DNA of 5,567 nucleotides. Origin: an uncultured Clostridia bacterium. Lineage in GTDB: Bacteria > Bacillota > Clostridia > Christensenellales > UBA3700. The notes beneath the pieces are model-generated. The model ran no database searches and was not told the origin of the DNA. It saw nothing but the letters and a program-made list of their open reading frames with translations. The DNA lies in contig CAMWPK010000103.1 of NCBI GenBank assembly GCA_947176115.1, positions 1-5,567 of the forward strand. The letters are read 5' to 3'. Below, piece by piece: positions 1 to 5,567 of the stretch (positions are counted from its first letter, which is position 1; each line of letters starts with the position of its first letter). The position numbers and the translations under genes were made by a program.

Positions 1-15
1 GATATTCATACTTAA

Positions 16-44
16 ATTTTAGCAAAAAATTAAACAAAAGTAAA
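16..44 (-). promoter_or_regulatory. Possible sigma-A promoter for a gene beyond the window's left edge
   Basis: Read on the minus strand, TTTACT (39-44) and TAAAAT (16-21) are separated by 17 bp, with a TG one base before the -10 (TGC-TAAAAT, an extended -10 pattern). It sits directly after the terminator hairpin, which is where a promoter for the next minus-strand gene would be expected. AT-rich DNA easily gives such matches, so this is tentative. No gene is visible downstream in the 15 remaining bases. Confidence 0.35.
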
Positions 45-51
45 ATAATAT

Positions 52-85
52 AAGAGAACTCTTGGATTTTCACAAAAGTTCTCTT
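52..85 (-). terminator. Hairpin, probable rho-independent terminator of the operon
   Basis: Positions 52-64 and 73-85 form a 13-bp stem with an 8-base loop (65-72). One pair (61/76) is C against A on the plus strand but becomes G-U in RNA made from the minus strand, so the fold favours minus-strand transcription. It lies about 110 bases past the stop of the last gene. The following RNA is U/A-rich (UUAUAUUAUUUUAC) but has no unbroken U tract, so termination may be incomplete. Confidence 0.6.
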
Positions 86-192
86 TCTAATTATATCAAT
101 TCTCAATTATTCTGAATTAATAGTCAACACTTCACTCTTAACAGCTCTTTTATCTAAACAAACTAATGATAAAGAAATTTTAGTTAAGAATA
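86..192. other. Downstream noncoding stretch after the last gene
   Basis: AT-rich DNA between the stop of the 5S gene and the terminator hairpin. I see no open frame with a start and ribosome site on either strand, and no tRNA-like fold. An extended -10-like TGATATAAT (minus strand, 90-98) has no good -35 partner at 16-18 bp. Confidence 0.5.
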
Positions 193-1590
193 TTATACAG
201 GTTGAATACCTTTTGTAGTATCGCCAACTTCTCTATCAACGTGCTTTTTATTAGCTTGACGATACTTGAAGAAATTGAGGGCAACCTGCGGGAAGAGCGC
301 ATACGACAATACGTCCTCATCCTGCTCAATATACTCTTTAATCTCTTCTCTATACTTTGCAAGTTCAGGTTTCAAAAGATCTGCAGGTCTGCAAGTAATT
401 CTCTCTGCATCGCCAAGAACTTGCTTGACTACTTTTGCGTTTGGTTCTGCCGGAAGTTTTCCGTACTCGCCTTTCAATACGCCCTTGGTTTCTGCAGAAA
501 CCATCTTATATCTCTCGCCTGCAAGCACGTTGAACACAGCTTGCGTACCTACGATTTGGCTGGTAGGCGTAACGAGCGGTGGATAACCTAAGTCTTTTCT
601 TACGTTTGGTACTTCTGCCAAAACTTGCTCGTATTTATCCAAAGCATTTGCCTTCTTGAGCTGACCTACAAGATTGGAAAGCATTCCGCCGGGAACTTGA
701 TAAATCAAAGCGTTAACGTCGGTAGCCAAAGACTTATCAGTCAACCAACCGTCTGCCTTAAGTCTTTCGGCAACTTTCTTAAAGTGATTGGATATTTCAT
801 TGAGGTAAGCGACATCAAGACCGGTATCGTACTCCGTACCTTTCAAGATAGCAACCATAGGCTCTGTAGCAGGTTGCGACGTACCGTTACCCAAAGCGCT
901 CAATGCGCAGTCGATAATATCAACGCCTGCCTCTACGGCTTTGAGATACGTCTGATTACCGGTACCGGCAGTTTGGTGAGTATGCAAGTGAATCAAGGTC
1001 GTAGGTTTAAGTACTTTTTTCATACCTTTTACTAGGTCGTATGCCACGTAAGGCAACAAGATACCTGCCATATCCTTGATACAAATGTTATCTGCGCCCA
1101 TATCTTCAAGTTCTTTTGCAAGTTTAATAAAATACTCGTTGGTATGAACAGGCGAAGTAGTATAAGATATTGTAGCTTCGCAAATACCGCCGTACTTTTT
1201 ACAACTCTTGATAGCTTGCTCCATATTTCTTGGGTCGTTGAGAGCGTCGAATATACGCAATATGTCACAGCCGTTTTCAATCGTCTTTTTTACGAATTCG
1301 TCTACCACGTCGTCCGCATAGTGCTTATATCCCAAGATATTTTGACCTCTAAAAAGCATCTGCAACTTGGTCTTTGGCATAGCCTTTTTCAGCTGTCTTA
1401 ATCTTTCCCATGGGTCTTCGTTGAGGAAGCGTAGGCACGAGTCAAAAGTAGCTCCGCCCCAACACTCTATAGAATAATAACCTGCATTGTCCAATTTTTC
1501 GCACATTGGCAACATCTCGTCAATTCTCATACGTGTAGCCGCTTGAGATTGGTGAGCGTCACGCAAAATAGTTTCTGTAATCTTAACCAT
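193..1590 (-). CDS. oadA: 5S-type oxaloacetate/pyruvate carboxyltransferase subunit (OadA/PycB-like), no biotin domain
   Basis: This is a TIM-barrel carboxyltransferase related to OadA, PycB and transcarboxylase 5S. It catalyses carboxyl transfer between oxaloacetate and carrier biotin (giving pyruvate) or the reverse. Metal-site motifs are intact: LRDAHQS (9-15, Asp11), IKDMAG (171-176, Lys172 expected to be carbamylated) and LHTHQTAG (202-209, His203 and His205). Also present are ECWGGATFDSCLRFLNEDPW (42-61), MLFRGQN (78-84), LSALGNGTSQPATEP (230-244) and the C-terminal helical region with YQVPGGMLSNL (297-307). The 465 residues end after that region, whereas OadA proteins that carry a fused biotin domain are near 600. 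This fits the free carrier encoded upstream. The ATG has an AAGAAGAGG ribosome site with a nine-base spacing, and lies 21 bp after the beta gene. It is the last gene in the operon, followed by the hairpin at 52-85. Direction of the reaction in vivo is not visible; the symbol indicates family only (pycB-like is also fair). Confidence 0.92.
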   Translation of the reverse strand: MVKITETILRDAHQSQAATRMRIDEMLPMCEKLDNAGYYSIECWGGATFDSCLRFLNEDPWERLRQLKKAMPKTKLQMLFRGQNILGYKHYADDVVDEFVKKTIENGCDILRIFDALNDPRNMEQAIKSCKKYGGICEATISYTTSPVHTNEYFIKLAKELEDMGADNICIKDMAGILLPYVAYDLVKGMKKVLKPTTLIHLHTHQTAGTGNQTYLKAVEAGVDIIDCALSALGNGTSQPATEPMVAILKGTEYDTGLDVAYLNEISNHFKKVAERLKADGWLTDKSLATDVNALIYQVPGGMLSNLVGQLKKANALDKYEQVLAEVPNVRKDLGYPPLVTPTSQIVGTQAVFNVLAGERYKMVSAETKGVLKGEYGKLPAEPNAKVVKQVLGDAERITCRPADLLKPELAKYREEIKEYIEQDEDVLSYALFPQVALNFFKYRQANKKHVDREVGDTTKGIQPV

Positions 1591-1611
1591 AATTTTATAC
1601 CTCTTCTTATA

Positions 1612-3027
1612 TTATACGCCGAAGATAGCAAGCAACACGCCTGCTGCTACGGCAGAACCGATAACGCCTGCTACGTTAGGTCCCATTGCGTGCATGAGCA
1701 AATAGTTGTTTGGATTTTCCTCTTGACCAACCATATGCGAAATTCTTGCCGCCATTGGCACTGCAGATACGCCTGCCGAACCGATAAGCGGATTGATTTT
1801 TCCTTTAGAGAGTTTGCTCATAATTTTACCAATAAGCAAACCACCTGCCGTACCGAATGCGAATGCAAATACGCCAATCAAAATAATCAAAAGCGTTTCT
1901 AATTTCAAGAATACGTCAGCCGTAGCCTTACTTCCCACGATTACGCCAAGCAATATCGTAATAATATTGATAAGTTCGTTCTTTGCCGTGTTGGTAAGTC
2001 TAGGTACAACGCCCGACTCTTTCATCAAGTTGCCAAGCATCAACATACCGAGTAGCGGAATTGCCGATGGCAACACGATACCCACGATACCCGTAACCGC
2101 TATTGGGAAAATAACCTTTTCCGTCTTGGATACAGGACGAAGCTGTTCCATTACGATACCTCTTTCCTTCTTCGTAGTAAGAAGTTTCATAATAGGCGGT
2201 TGAATAACCTTTATCAAAGCCATATACGAATATGCCGCTACGGAGATTGCAGGCAATAAGTGAGCCGCCAATTTTACAGTTACGTAAATTGCCGTAGGAC
2301 CGTCTGCTCCTCCGATAATACCGATTGCGGCGCCCTCTTCTCCGGTAAAGCCTATATTGATAGCTATAATAAAGGTTACGAATATACCAAGTTGCGCGGC
2401 CGCGCCCATTATCAACGACTTTGGATTTGCAATCAACGGACCGAAGTCTGTCATTGCGCCAATGCCAAGGAAGATAAGCGGTGGATAGATTACCCATTCT
2501 ACGCCCTTATATAGATAGAAGAACAAGCCTTGGTCTTGCACGACTTCGTGAGCTACCGAAATGTTAGATACTTCTGGCAACAAAGCGTGTACGGCGCTCT
2601 CTATCGCCTCCACCTTATGTACCATATCCATACCGTCAAAGTTGCTTACGTTAGCCTTTAGCCACTCGGCTATCTCGGGAATCCCTGTAAGATCGCTTAC
2701 CGTTAGACCTTTCAAGAGCTGATCGCCTATCTTAAGAGTTTCGCTTACGCCATCGACCATAGTCGTAAACGTATATCCGTATGTACCGTACAAGATATTG
2801 TACGCGCCGGGAATATTTATAATAAACATGCCAAAACCGATTGCCAGTAGAAGATTGGGCTCAAACTCTTTGGCTACAGCAAGATATATAAGTATACACG
2901 CAATGGCCATCATTATAAGATTTTGCCATATCGGTGTTAAAGACGTTACAAATCCGGTACTGCGCCATAAGTTTTGAAGCGACTTTACCATATCAAACGA
3001 TTGAAGCGTCGTAATTATGTTAAACAT
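1612..3027 (-). CDS. oadB: Na+-translocating decarboxylase beta subunit (OadB/MmdB/GcdB family)
   Basis: This is the multi-spanning membrane subunit that decarboxylates carboxybiotin and exports Na+. Family signatures are strong: YPPLIFLGIGAMTDFGPLIA (181-200), GIIGGADGPTAI (236-247), AAYSYMAL (264-271), QPPIMKLLTTKKER (276-289), LGMLMLGNL (326-334), NPLIGSAGVSAVPMAARIS (412-430) and HAMGPNVAGVIGSAVAAG (446-463). As recalled for the Klebsiella OadB, key Na+-site residues are D203, Y229, N373, G377, S382 and R389; D242, Y268, N412, G416, S421 and R428 match them all at a constant shift of +39. At 471 residues it is longer than usual for the family, because of an extra segment at about 90-165 between the first and following membrane segments. 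The ATG is preceded by GGAGG four bases upstream, and the stop is 21 bp before the 5S gene. The symbol names the family; mmdB or gcdB could equally apply, since the beta subunit does not reveal the substrate. Confidence 0.95.
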   Translation of the reverse strand: MFNIITTLQSFDMVKSLQNLWRSTGFVTSLTPIWQNLIMMAIACILIYLAVAKEFEPNLLLAIGFGMFIINIPGAYNILYGTYGYTFTTMVDGVSETLKIGDQLLKGLTVSDLTGIPEIAEWLKANVSNFDGMDMVHKVEAIESAVHALLPEVSNISVAHEVVQDQGLFFYLYKGVEWVIYPPLIFLGIGAMTDFGPLIANPKSLIMGAAAQLGIFVTFIIAINIGFTGEEGAAIGIIGGADGPTAIYVTVKLAAHLLPAISVAAYSYMALIKVIQPPIMKLLTTKKERGIVMEQLRPVSKTEKVIFPIAVTGIVGIVLPSAIPLLGMLMLGNLMKESGVVPRLTNTAKNELINIITILLGVIVGSKATADVFLKLETLLIILIGVFAFAFGTAGGLLIGKIMSKLSKGKINPLIGSAGVSAVPMAARISHMVGQEENPNNYLLMHAMGPNVAGVIGSAVAAGVLLAIFGV

Positions 3028-3049
3028 TTTGCCTCCACTAAATCAATGA

Positions 3050-3409
3050 TTATGCAATCGTACAAAGCACTGCTCCGGAATCTACGTTTGCGCCTTCTTG
3101 AGTAGAATAAGTGATTACGCCTGAGCACGGAGCGGATATCGGCGTATCCATCTTCATTGCTTCAAGAATAATAATTGCGTCGCCTTCTTTTACCGTTGCG
3201 CCGTTGCTAAAGCAAAGTTTCTTAACAAGACCGGGCATCTGAGATTTAACCGGCTTTCCGTTGCCGACAGGCGTTGCAACAGGAGTTGCTTGCGCAACAG
3301 GCGTAGCAACTTGAACAGGCGCCGATACACTGCTTATTGCGCCGTCCGTAGTCTCCTCTACTTCTACCGCATAGGTTTTGCCGTTTACATTGATGTTAAA
3401 TTTACGCAT
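3050..3409 (-). CDS. Biotin carboxyl carrier protein (MmdC/GcdC/1.3S-like)
   Basis: This 119-residue protein is the mobile biotin carrier of the complex. The C-terminal biotinyl domain (about 53-119) has the motif EAMKMDTP (83-90); Lys86 is the predicted biotinylation site, modified by a host biotin ligase not seen here. SAPCSGVI follows at 92-99, as in the lipoyl/biotinyl fold. The N-terminus (MRKFNINVNGKTYAVEVEE) resembles the start of 1.3S and MmdC-type carriers. The two parts are joined by a flexible linker rich in Pro, Ala, Val and Thr (about 30-50), which would let biotin swing between active sites. The start ATG has AGGAG seven bases upstream. It lies 32 bp after the OadG-like gene and 22 bp before the beta-subunit gene. 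Neither carboxyltransferase in the operon has a biotin domain, so this single carrier presumably serves both. Whether it belongs to a decarboxylase or a transcarboxylase cannot be settled by sequence alone. Confidence 0.93.
   Translation of the reverse strand: MRKFNINVNGKTYAVEVEETTDGAISSVSAPVQVATPVAQATPVATPVGNGKPVKSQMPGLVKKLCFSNGATVKEGDAIIILEAMKMDTPISAPCSGVITYSTQEGANVDSGAVLCTIA
3260..3322 (-). repeat. Imperfect short repeats coding the Pro/Ala/Val/Thr linker of the carrier protein
   Basis: Within the biotin carrier gene, units close to GCAACGCCTGT (plus strand ACAGGCGTTGC and variants) recur, giving repeated ATPVA-like peptides at residues about 30-50. Such linkers are typical between the N-terminus and the biotinyl domain of carriers. 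Repeat number could vary by slippage between strains. Confidence 0.6.
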
Positions 3410-3441
3410 AATAATTCTCCTAAAAACTTTATTTATTGTGA

Positions 3442-3909
3442 TTAAATTTCTTTTATTGAGCGAACTCTAAATTTGAGATTTGACTTATACGTCACGTTTT
3501 GCGTTTCGTAATAAGCATTGATAGCCGCCATTATGACTGCCACGATTTCTTCGTCCTCTTCTTCTAATGCCACTTTCTCTTCGACTACGGCAATTTGATT
3601 TTGCATAGCCTTGGATTTTTTAGCAATATTTTTTTCTTTTAACTTGCCCACGCCTTGGAATATCAATTTCATAAGCGTAACGACGATTATCAACAGTATA
3701 AGCATTACGAATACGGTACCTATACCAAGTAATGCAACTTGCAAACCTATAAGTATTCTTTCGCCAAAGTTACTGTTTTCTATATCAAGACTATCTTTAT
3801 CTTTGCCACTAAAATCATGTGGCAACGCCATCATTGCAATCAAGCCTGCAATAAAAGCGACAAGGACTACGCAAATTATAACTGTTTTGATTATTTTTTT
3901 CTTTGACAT
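3442..3909 (-). CDS. OadG/MmdD-like small membrane subunit of Na+-pumping decarboxylase
   Basis: This 155-residue membrane protein resembles the OadG family (gamma subunit of oxaloacetate decarboxylase, delta subunit of methylmalonyl-CoA decarboxylase), which anchors and assembles the carboxyltransferase with the beta subunit. The family-typical hydrophobic segment is at about 53-84, preceded by FGERILIGLQVALLGIGTVF. It is followed by a Lys-rich stretch (89-100), an acidic linker (110-121), and a C-terminal helix (EEIVAVIMAAINAYY, 120-134) leading to FRVRSIKEI, similar to the C-terminal tail of OadG/MmdD proteins. Classic OadG is shorter with one membrane helix; this one has an additional N-terminal hydrophobic segment (about 6-29) after a KKK start, then a charged loop (31-46). 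The ATG lies 12 bp after the stop of the carboxyltransferase gene, and the GAGGCGG-like ribosome site abuts that stop, so translation is probably coupled. Family assignment rests on these patterns and the location between the carboxyltransferase and carrier genes. Confidence 0.8.
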   Translation of the reverse strand: MSKKKIIKTVIICVVLVAFIAGLIAMMALPHDFSGKDKDSLDIENSNFGERILIGLQVALLGIGTVFVMLILLIIVVTLMKLIFQGVGKLKEKNIAKKSKAMQNQIAVVEEKVALEEEDEEIVAVIMAAINAYYETQNVTYKSNLKFRVRSIKEI

Positions 3910-3921
3910 AATCTACCGCCT

Positions 3922-5400
3922 CTAGATACCCAATACCATTAACAAAGCAGAAGCCAAATAAGGTCTTAGGTTGGTTGCCTCTATAACGTTATCGATATAA
4001 CCGTCCTTAGCGGCAACTATTGGATTAGATTGCATTTGAGCGTATACCTCTTCTTCGCTCTTGCCTTTGATAGCGATATTGTTCATTACCTTTTGGAAAT
4101 ACGCCATAGCTTTTGCCAAAGCGTCAGAATCTAATTCTTTATTTTGCTCAAGTTCTTTTGCAGTCTTTTTGAGTTCTTTAATTTGGTCGGTAGCAATAAC
4201 CTTGCTTACCTGCATACCCACCGGAGCAACGACTGCGTTTGACGTAGCCAAAGTATAATCAAAGCCCATAGCCTTGCTCATCAAAGCGCTATAAGCGTAA
4301 CCGACCGCATTACCTACGGCTACGCCAATCTTAGCTATCGTGCTTGTAGCGATTGTTTTCATCAAAGCGTTGGTACGCTTTGCAAAACCTTTTACTTCCT
4401 GCTCCAACGTAGAATTTACGCCAAGCGAATCTACAAGAGTAACGAGCGGAATATTGTACGCTTCCAACTTCTCGACAAATGAATTAGCCTTGTCAAGACC
4501 TTCAATAGAAATATAGTCGCCCTCGGTTGCGATTACGCCAACGGAAATACCGTTGAGCTTTGCAAGCGAACAGACGACTTCTTTAGCGTACGTTGGACAG
4601 TATTCTACTACGCTCTTTTGATCGAATATAAGTTCCGTTCTTTGTTTAGCGGAAATTTTCTTTTCAAGATTAGGATTGACTCTATTTGGATCGTCGTTAG
4701 CCTCACCCTCATCCGTCAACAAAACAGAAGTAAGTTTTTGAATCTGTTTTGCCAAATCTTTATCGTCGTTGTAGAGGAATTGAGCAACGTCGCTCTTGCC
4801 TTCGTACGCTTTATATCCGAGTTGAGCCTTATAATCAACAGGGAACGACTTCGCGTTAGAAACAAGATACATTGGCGAATTGACGGACATCACTGCGTCC
4901 TTTGACATAAATACAAAGTCTGCGCCCGCAACAAAAGTAGCCATCATGCCTACTGCAACGCCTTTGACGATACAAATATGAGGAACCTCATCGGCAATCT
5001 CAAATCCGCCCGCAATAAGTTTTGCATAGCCTTCCATTACGCTTGCGCCCTCGCCTACTCTTGCGCCACAGCTATCAATAATAGAAATAAGTGGCGTACC
5101 CGCCTTGATAGCTCTTTGCATGCATTTGTAAATCTTATTGGCATGAGCCTCGCTCAAACTTCCTTTTAGCACGTCGGCATTCTGCGCAAAGATATGCACA
5201 GGATTTCCGTTGAGCGTAGCGTAACCGGTAACGACGCCTTCGCCCAAAGCGTCTTGCGCGTCGTCAAAGCTCTTGCCCGTAAGAAAAACGTCAGTCTCAA
5301 CAAAACTTTCAGCGTCAACAATGCTTTCGATAAAAGATTTGATATTCTTGGTAGCCTTGTCAATAGCCTTAGCGCTAGCCGAGAGTGTATTGTTCTCCAT
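3922..5400 (-). CDS. 12S-type acyl-CoA carboxyltransferase (MmdA/PccB-like alpha subunit), divergent
   Basis: This is a biotin-dependent carboxyltransferase of the crotonase-fold family that includes MmdA, PccB and transcarboxylase 12S. It is expected to transfer the carboxyl group of a substrate such as methylmalonyl-CoA to carrier biotin in the cytoplasm. The 492 residues match the usual length of about 500. The N-domain has GEGVVTGYATLNG (53-65), GSLSEAHA (80-87) and DSCGAR (109-114). The C-domain has a conserved-looking core at 280-370 (DKANSFVE, NIPLVTLVDS, VGYAY) and ends with NPIVAAKDGYIDNVI and an RP pair (459-480). Two usually Gly-rich sites differ: DSGGAR is DSCGAR, and YGGAY is VGYAY. 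Serine 371 sits where PccB enzymes have an acyl-chain selectivity residue. The start is ATG at 5400, with GGAGG five bases upstream; the in-frame TTG at 5412 overlaps that GGAGG and is unlikely. It is the first gene of the visible operon. The substrate cannot be assigned: methylmalonyl-CoA is suggested by gene order, but malonyl- or glutaconyl-type substrates remain possible. Confidence 0.85.
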   Translation of the reverse strand: MENNTLSASAKAIDKATKNIKSFIESIVDAESFVETDVFLTGKSFDDAQDALGEGVVTGYATLNGNPVHIFAQNADVLKGSLSEAHANKIYKCMQRAIKAGTPLISIIDSCGARVGEGASVMEGYAKLIAGGFEIADEVPHICIVKGVAVGMMATFVAGADFVFMSKDAVMSVNSPMYLVSNAKSFPVDYKAQLGYKAYEGKSDVAQFLYNDDKDLAKQIQKLTSVLLTDEGEANDDPNRVNPNLEKKISAKQRTELIFDQKSVVEYCPTYAKEVVCSLAKLNGISVGVIATEGDYISIEGLDKANSFVEKLEAYNIPLVTLVDSLGVNSTLEQEVKGFAKRTNALMKTIATSTIAKIGVAVGNAVGYAYSALMSKAMGFDYTLATSNAVVAPVGMQVSKVIATDQIKELKKTAKELEQNKELDSDALAKAMAYFQKVMNNIAIKGKSEEEVYAQMQSNPIVAAKDGYIDNVIEATNLRPYLASALLMVLGI

Positions 5401-5410
5401 ATAAACCTCC
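5401..5410 (-). promoter_or_regulatory. Ribosome binding site deciding the carboxyltransferase start
   Basis: On the minus strand GGAGG (5406-5410) lies five bases before ATG at 5398-5400. The alternative in-frame TTG (5410-5412) overlaps this Shine-Dalgarno by one base and has no such site of its own, so the ATG is preferred and four extra N-terminal residues (start plus E, V, Y) should be left out. Confidence 0.8.
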
Positions 5411-5415
5411 AAAAT

Positions 5416-5444
5416 ATTGTATAAGATAAATGATTAATTAACAA
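5416..5444 (-). promoter_or_regulatory. Possible promoter of the operon
   Basis: Minus-strand TTGTTA (5439-5444) and TACAAT (5416-5421) are spaced by 17 bp, matching the sigma-A consensus in 4/6 and 5/6 bases. It is the best pair in the short upstream DNA. Against it, initiation about seven bases past the -10 would fall inside the GGAGG ribosome site, leaving almost no leader. The operon may instead be transcribed from further upstream, which the window does not include. Confidence 0.25.
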
Positions 5445-5465
5445 AATGTTTCGCTAGGCTTAAAT

Positions 5466-5531
5466 CTGGCTCTTATACACGTCTCCGAGCCCACGAGACA
5501 TCTCAGGCTCTCGTATGCCGTATTCTGCTTG
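5466..5531 (+). other. Illumina Nextera i7/P7 adapter read-through (non-biological)
   Basis: 5466-5484 matches the Nextera transposase mosaic end (CTGTCTCTTATACACATCT) with two mismatches (5469, 5481). 5485-5499 matches CCGAGCCCACGAGAC exactly. 5500-5507 is an 8-base index, ATCTCAGG, which I recall as Nextera i7 index N715. 5508-5531 matches the P7 end (24 bases, ending in TGCTTG) with two mismatches (5508, 5522). This is an untrimmed library adapter at the contig end, not a transposon end or a gene. Confidence 0.97.
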
Positions 5532-5567
5532 AAAAAAAAAATGGGGGGGGGGGGGGGGGGGGGGGGG
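5532..5567 (+). other. Poly-A then poly-G sequencing artefact
   Basis: Ten A (5532-5541), one T, then 25 uninterrupted G (5543-5567) follow the adapter. Poly-G after the end of the adapter is the no-signal output of two-colour Illumina chemistry. It should be trimmed together with the adapter. Confidence 0.97.

Noticed and set aside
90..98. Extended -10 motif TGATATAAT on the minus strand
   Set aside because: No acceptable -35 lies 16-18 bp upstream, and the transcript would start right at the terminator hairpin.
2000..2497. Minus-strand 165-residue frame overlapping the beta subunit gene
   Set aside because: It is an alternative frame of the beta gene, with implausible Arg/Tyr/Gly-rich composition and no ribosome site that I can see.
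202..2514. Plus-strand open frames of roughly 80-136 residues inside the 5S and beta genes
   Set aside because: They lie wholly antisense to well-recognised genes, show no family motifs, and reflect the codon pattern of the opposite strand.
5410..5412. TTG start codon giving a 496-residue carboxyltransferase
   Set aside because: The TTG overlaps the GGAGG ribosome site of the ATG at 5398-5400, which is spaced correctly and gives a normal N-terminus.
5466..5484. Tn5/IS50-like mosaic end, suggesting a mobile element
   Set aside because: It continues into the Nextera i7 adapter, index and P7 sequence, so it comes from library preparation.
5543..5567. G-quadruplex-like G tract
   Set aside because: It is the poly-G no-signal tail after the adapter.

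Overview
The window holds one tightly spaced operon read entirely on the minus strand. It encodes the parts of a membrane-bound, biotin-dependent, Na+-translocating decarboxylase. In transcription order (high to low coordinates) the genes are: a 12S-type acyl-CoA carboxyltransferase (5400-3922), a small OadG/MmdD-like membrane subunit (3909-3442), a free biotin carrier protein (3409-3050), the OadB/MmdB-type multi-spanning beta subunit (3027-1612), and a 5S-type oxaloacetate/pyruvate carboxyltransferase (1590-193). The gaps between genes are only 12-32 bp, and each start has a Shine-Dalgarno-like sequence in front of it, so one co-regulated transcript is likely. The sequence is fairly AT-rich, with purine-rich ribosome binding sites (GGAGG, AGGAG) and AT-rich intergenic DNA. 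Together with the protein family resemblance this suggests an anaerobic, low-GC Firmicute (Clostridia-like), perhaps from a gut or similar community. That placement is an inference.

How the genes should work together: a carboxyltransferase moves CO2 from an acyl-CoA or oxo-acid onto the biotin carried by Lys86 of the carrier protein. Carboxybiotin is then decarboxylated at the beta subunit in the membrane, driving Na+ export, while the small membrane protein holds the complex together. The order 12S - small subunit - carrier - beta follows the methylmalonyl-CoA decarboxylase layout (mmdA-D-C-B). The unusual part is the fifth gene, a 5S carboxyltransferase without its own biotin domain. The operon therefore has both halves of a transcarboxylase (12S + 5S + 1.3S) and a Na+ pump sharing one carrier. 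This could couple an acyl-CoA pool with the oxaloacetate/pyruvate pool and the membrane Na+ gradient.

Downstream flank (1-192): no gene. It holds a 13-bp hairpin at 52-85, whose G-U pair forms only in minus-strand RNA and which fits the operon terminator. Just beyond it is a plausible promoter (16-44) for a further minus-strand gene outside the window.

Upstream flank (5401-5567): about 65 bp of genuine DNA with the ribosome binding site and a possible promoter. From 5466 the sequence is not biological: it is an Illumina Nextera i7/P7 adapter read-through (with an 8-base index), then poly-A and a 25-base poly-G run. The real contig ends at about 5465, so genes upstream of the carboxyltransferase may simply be missing.
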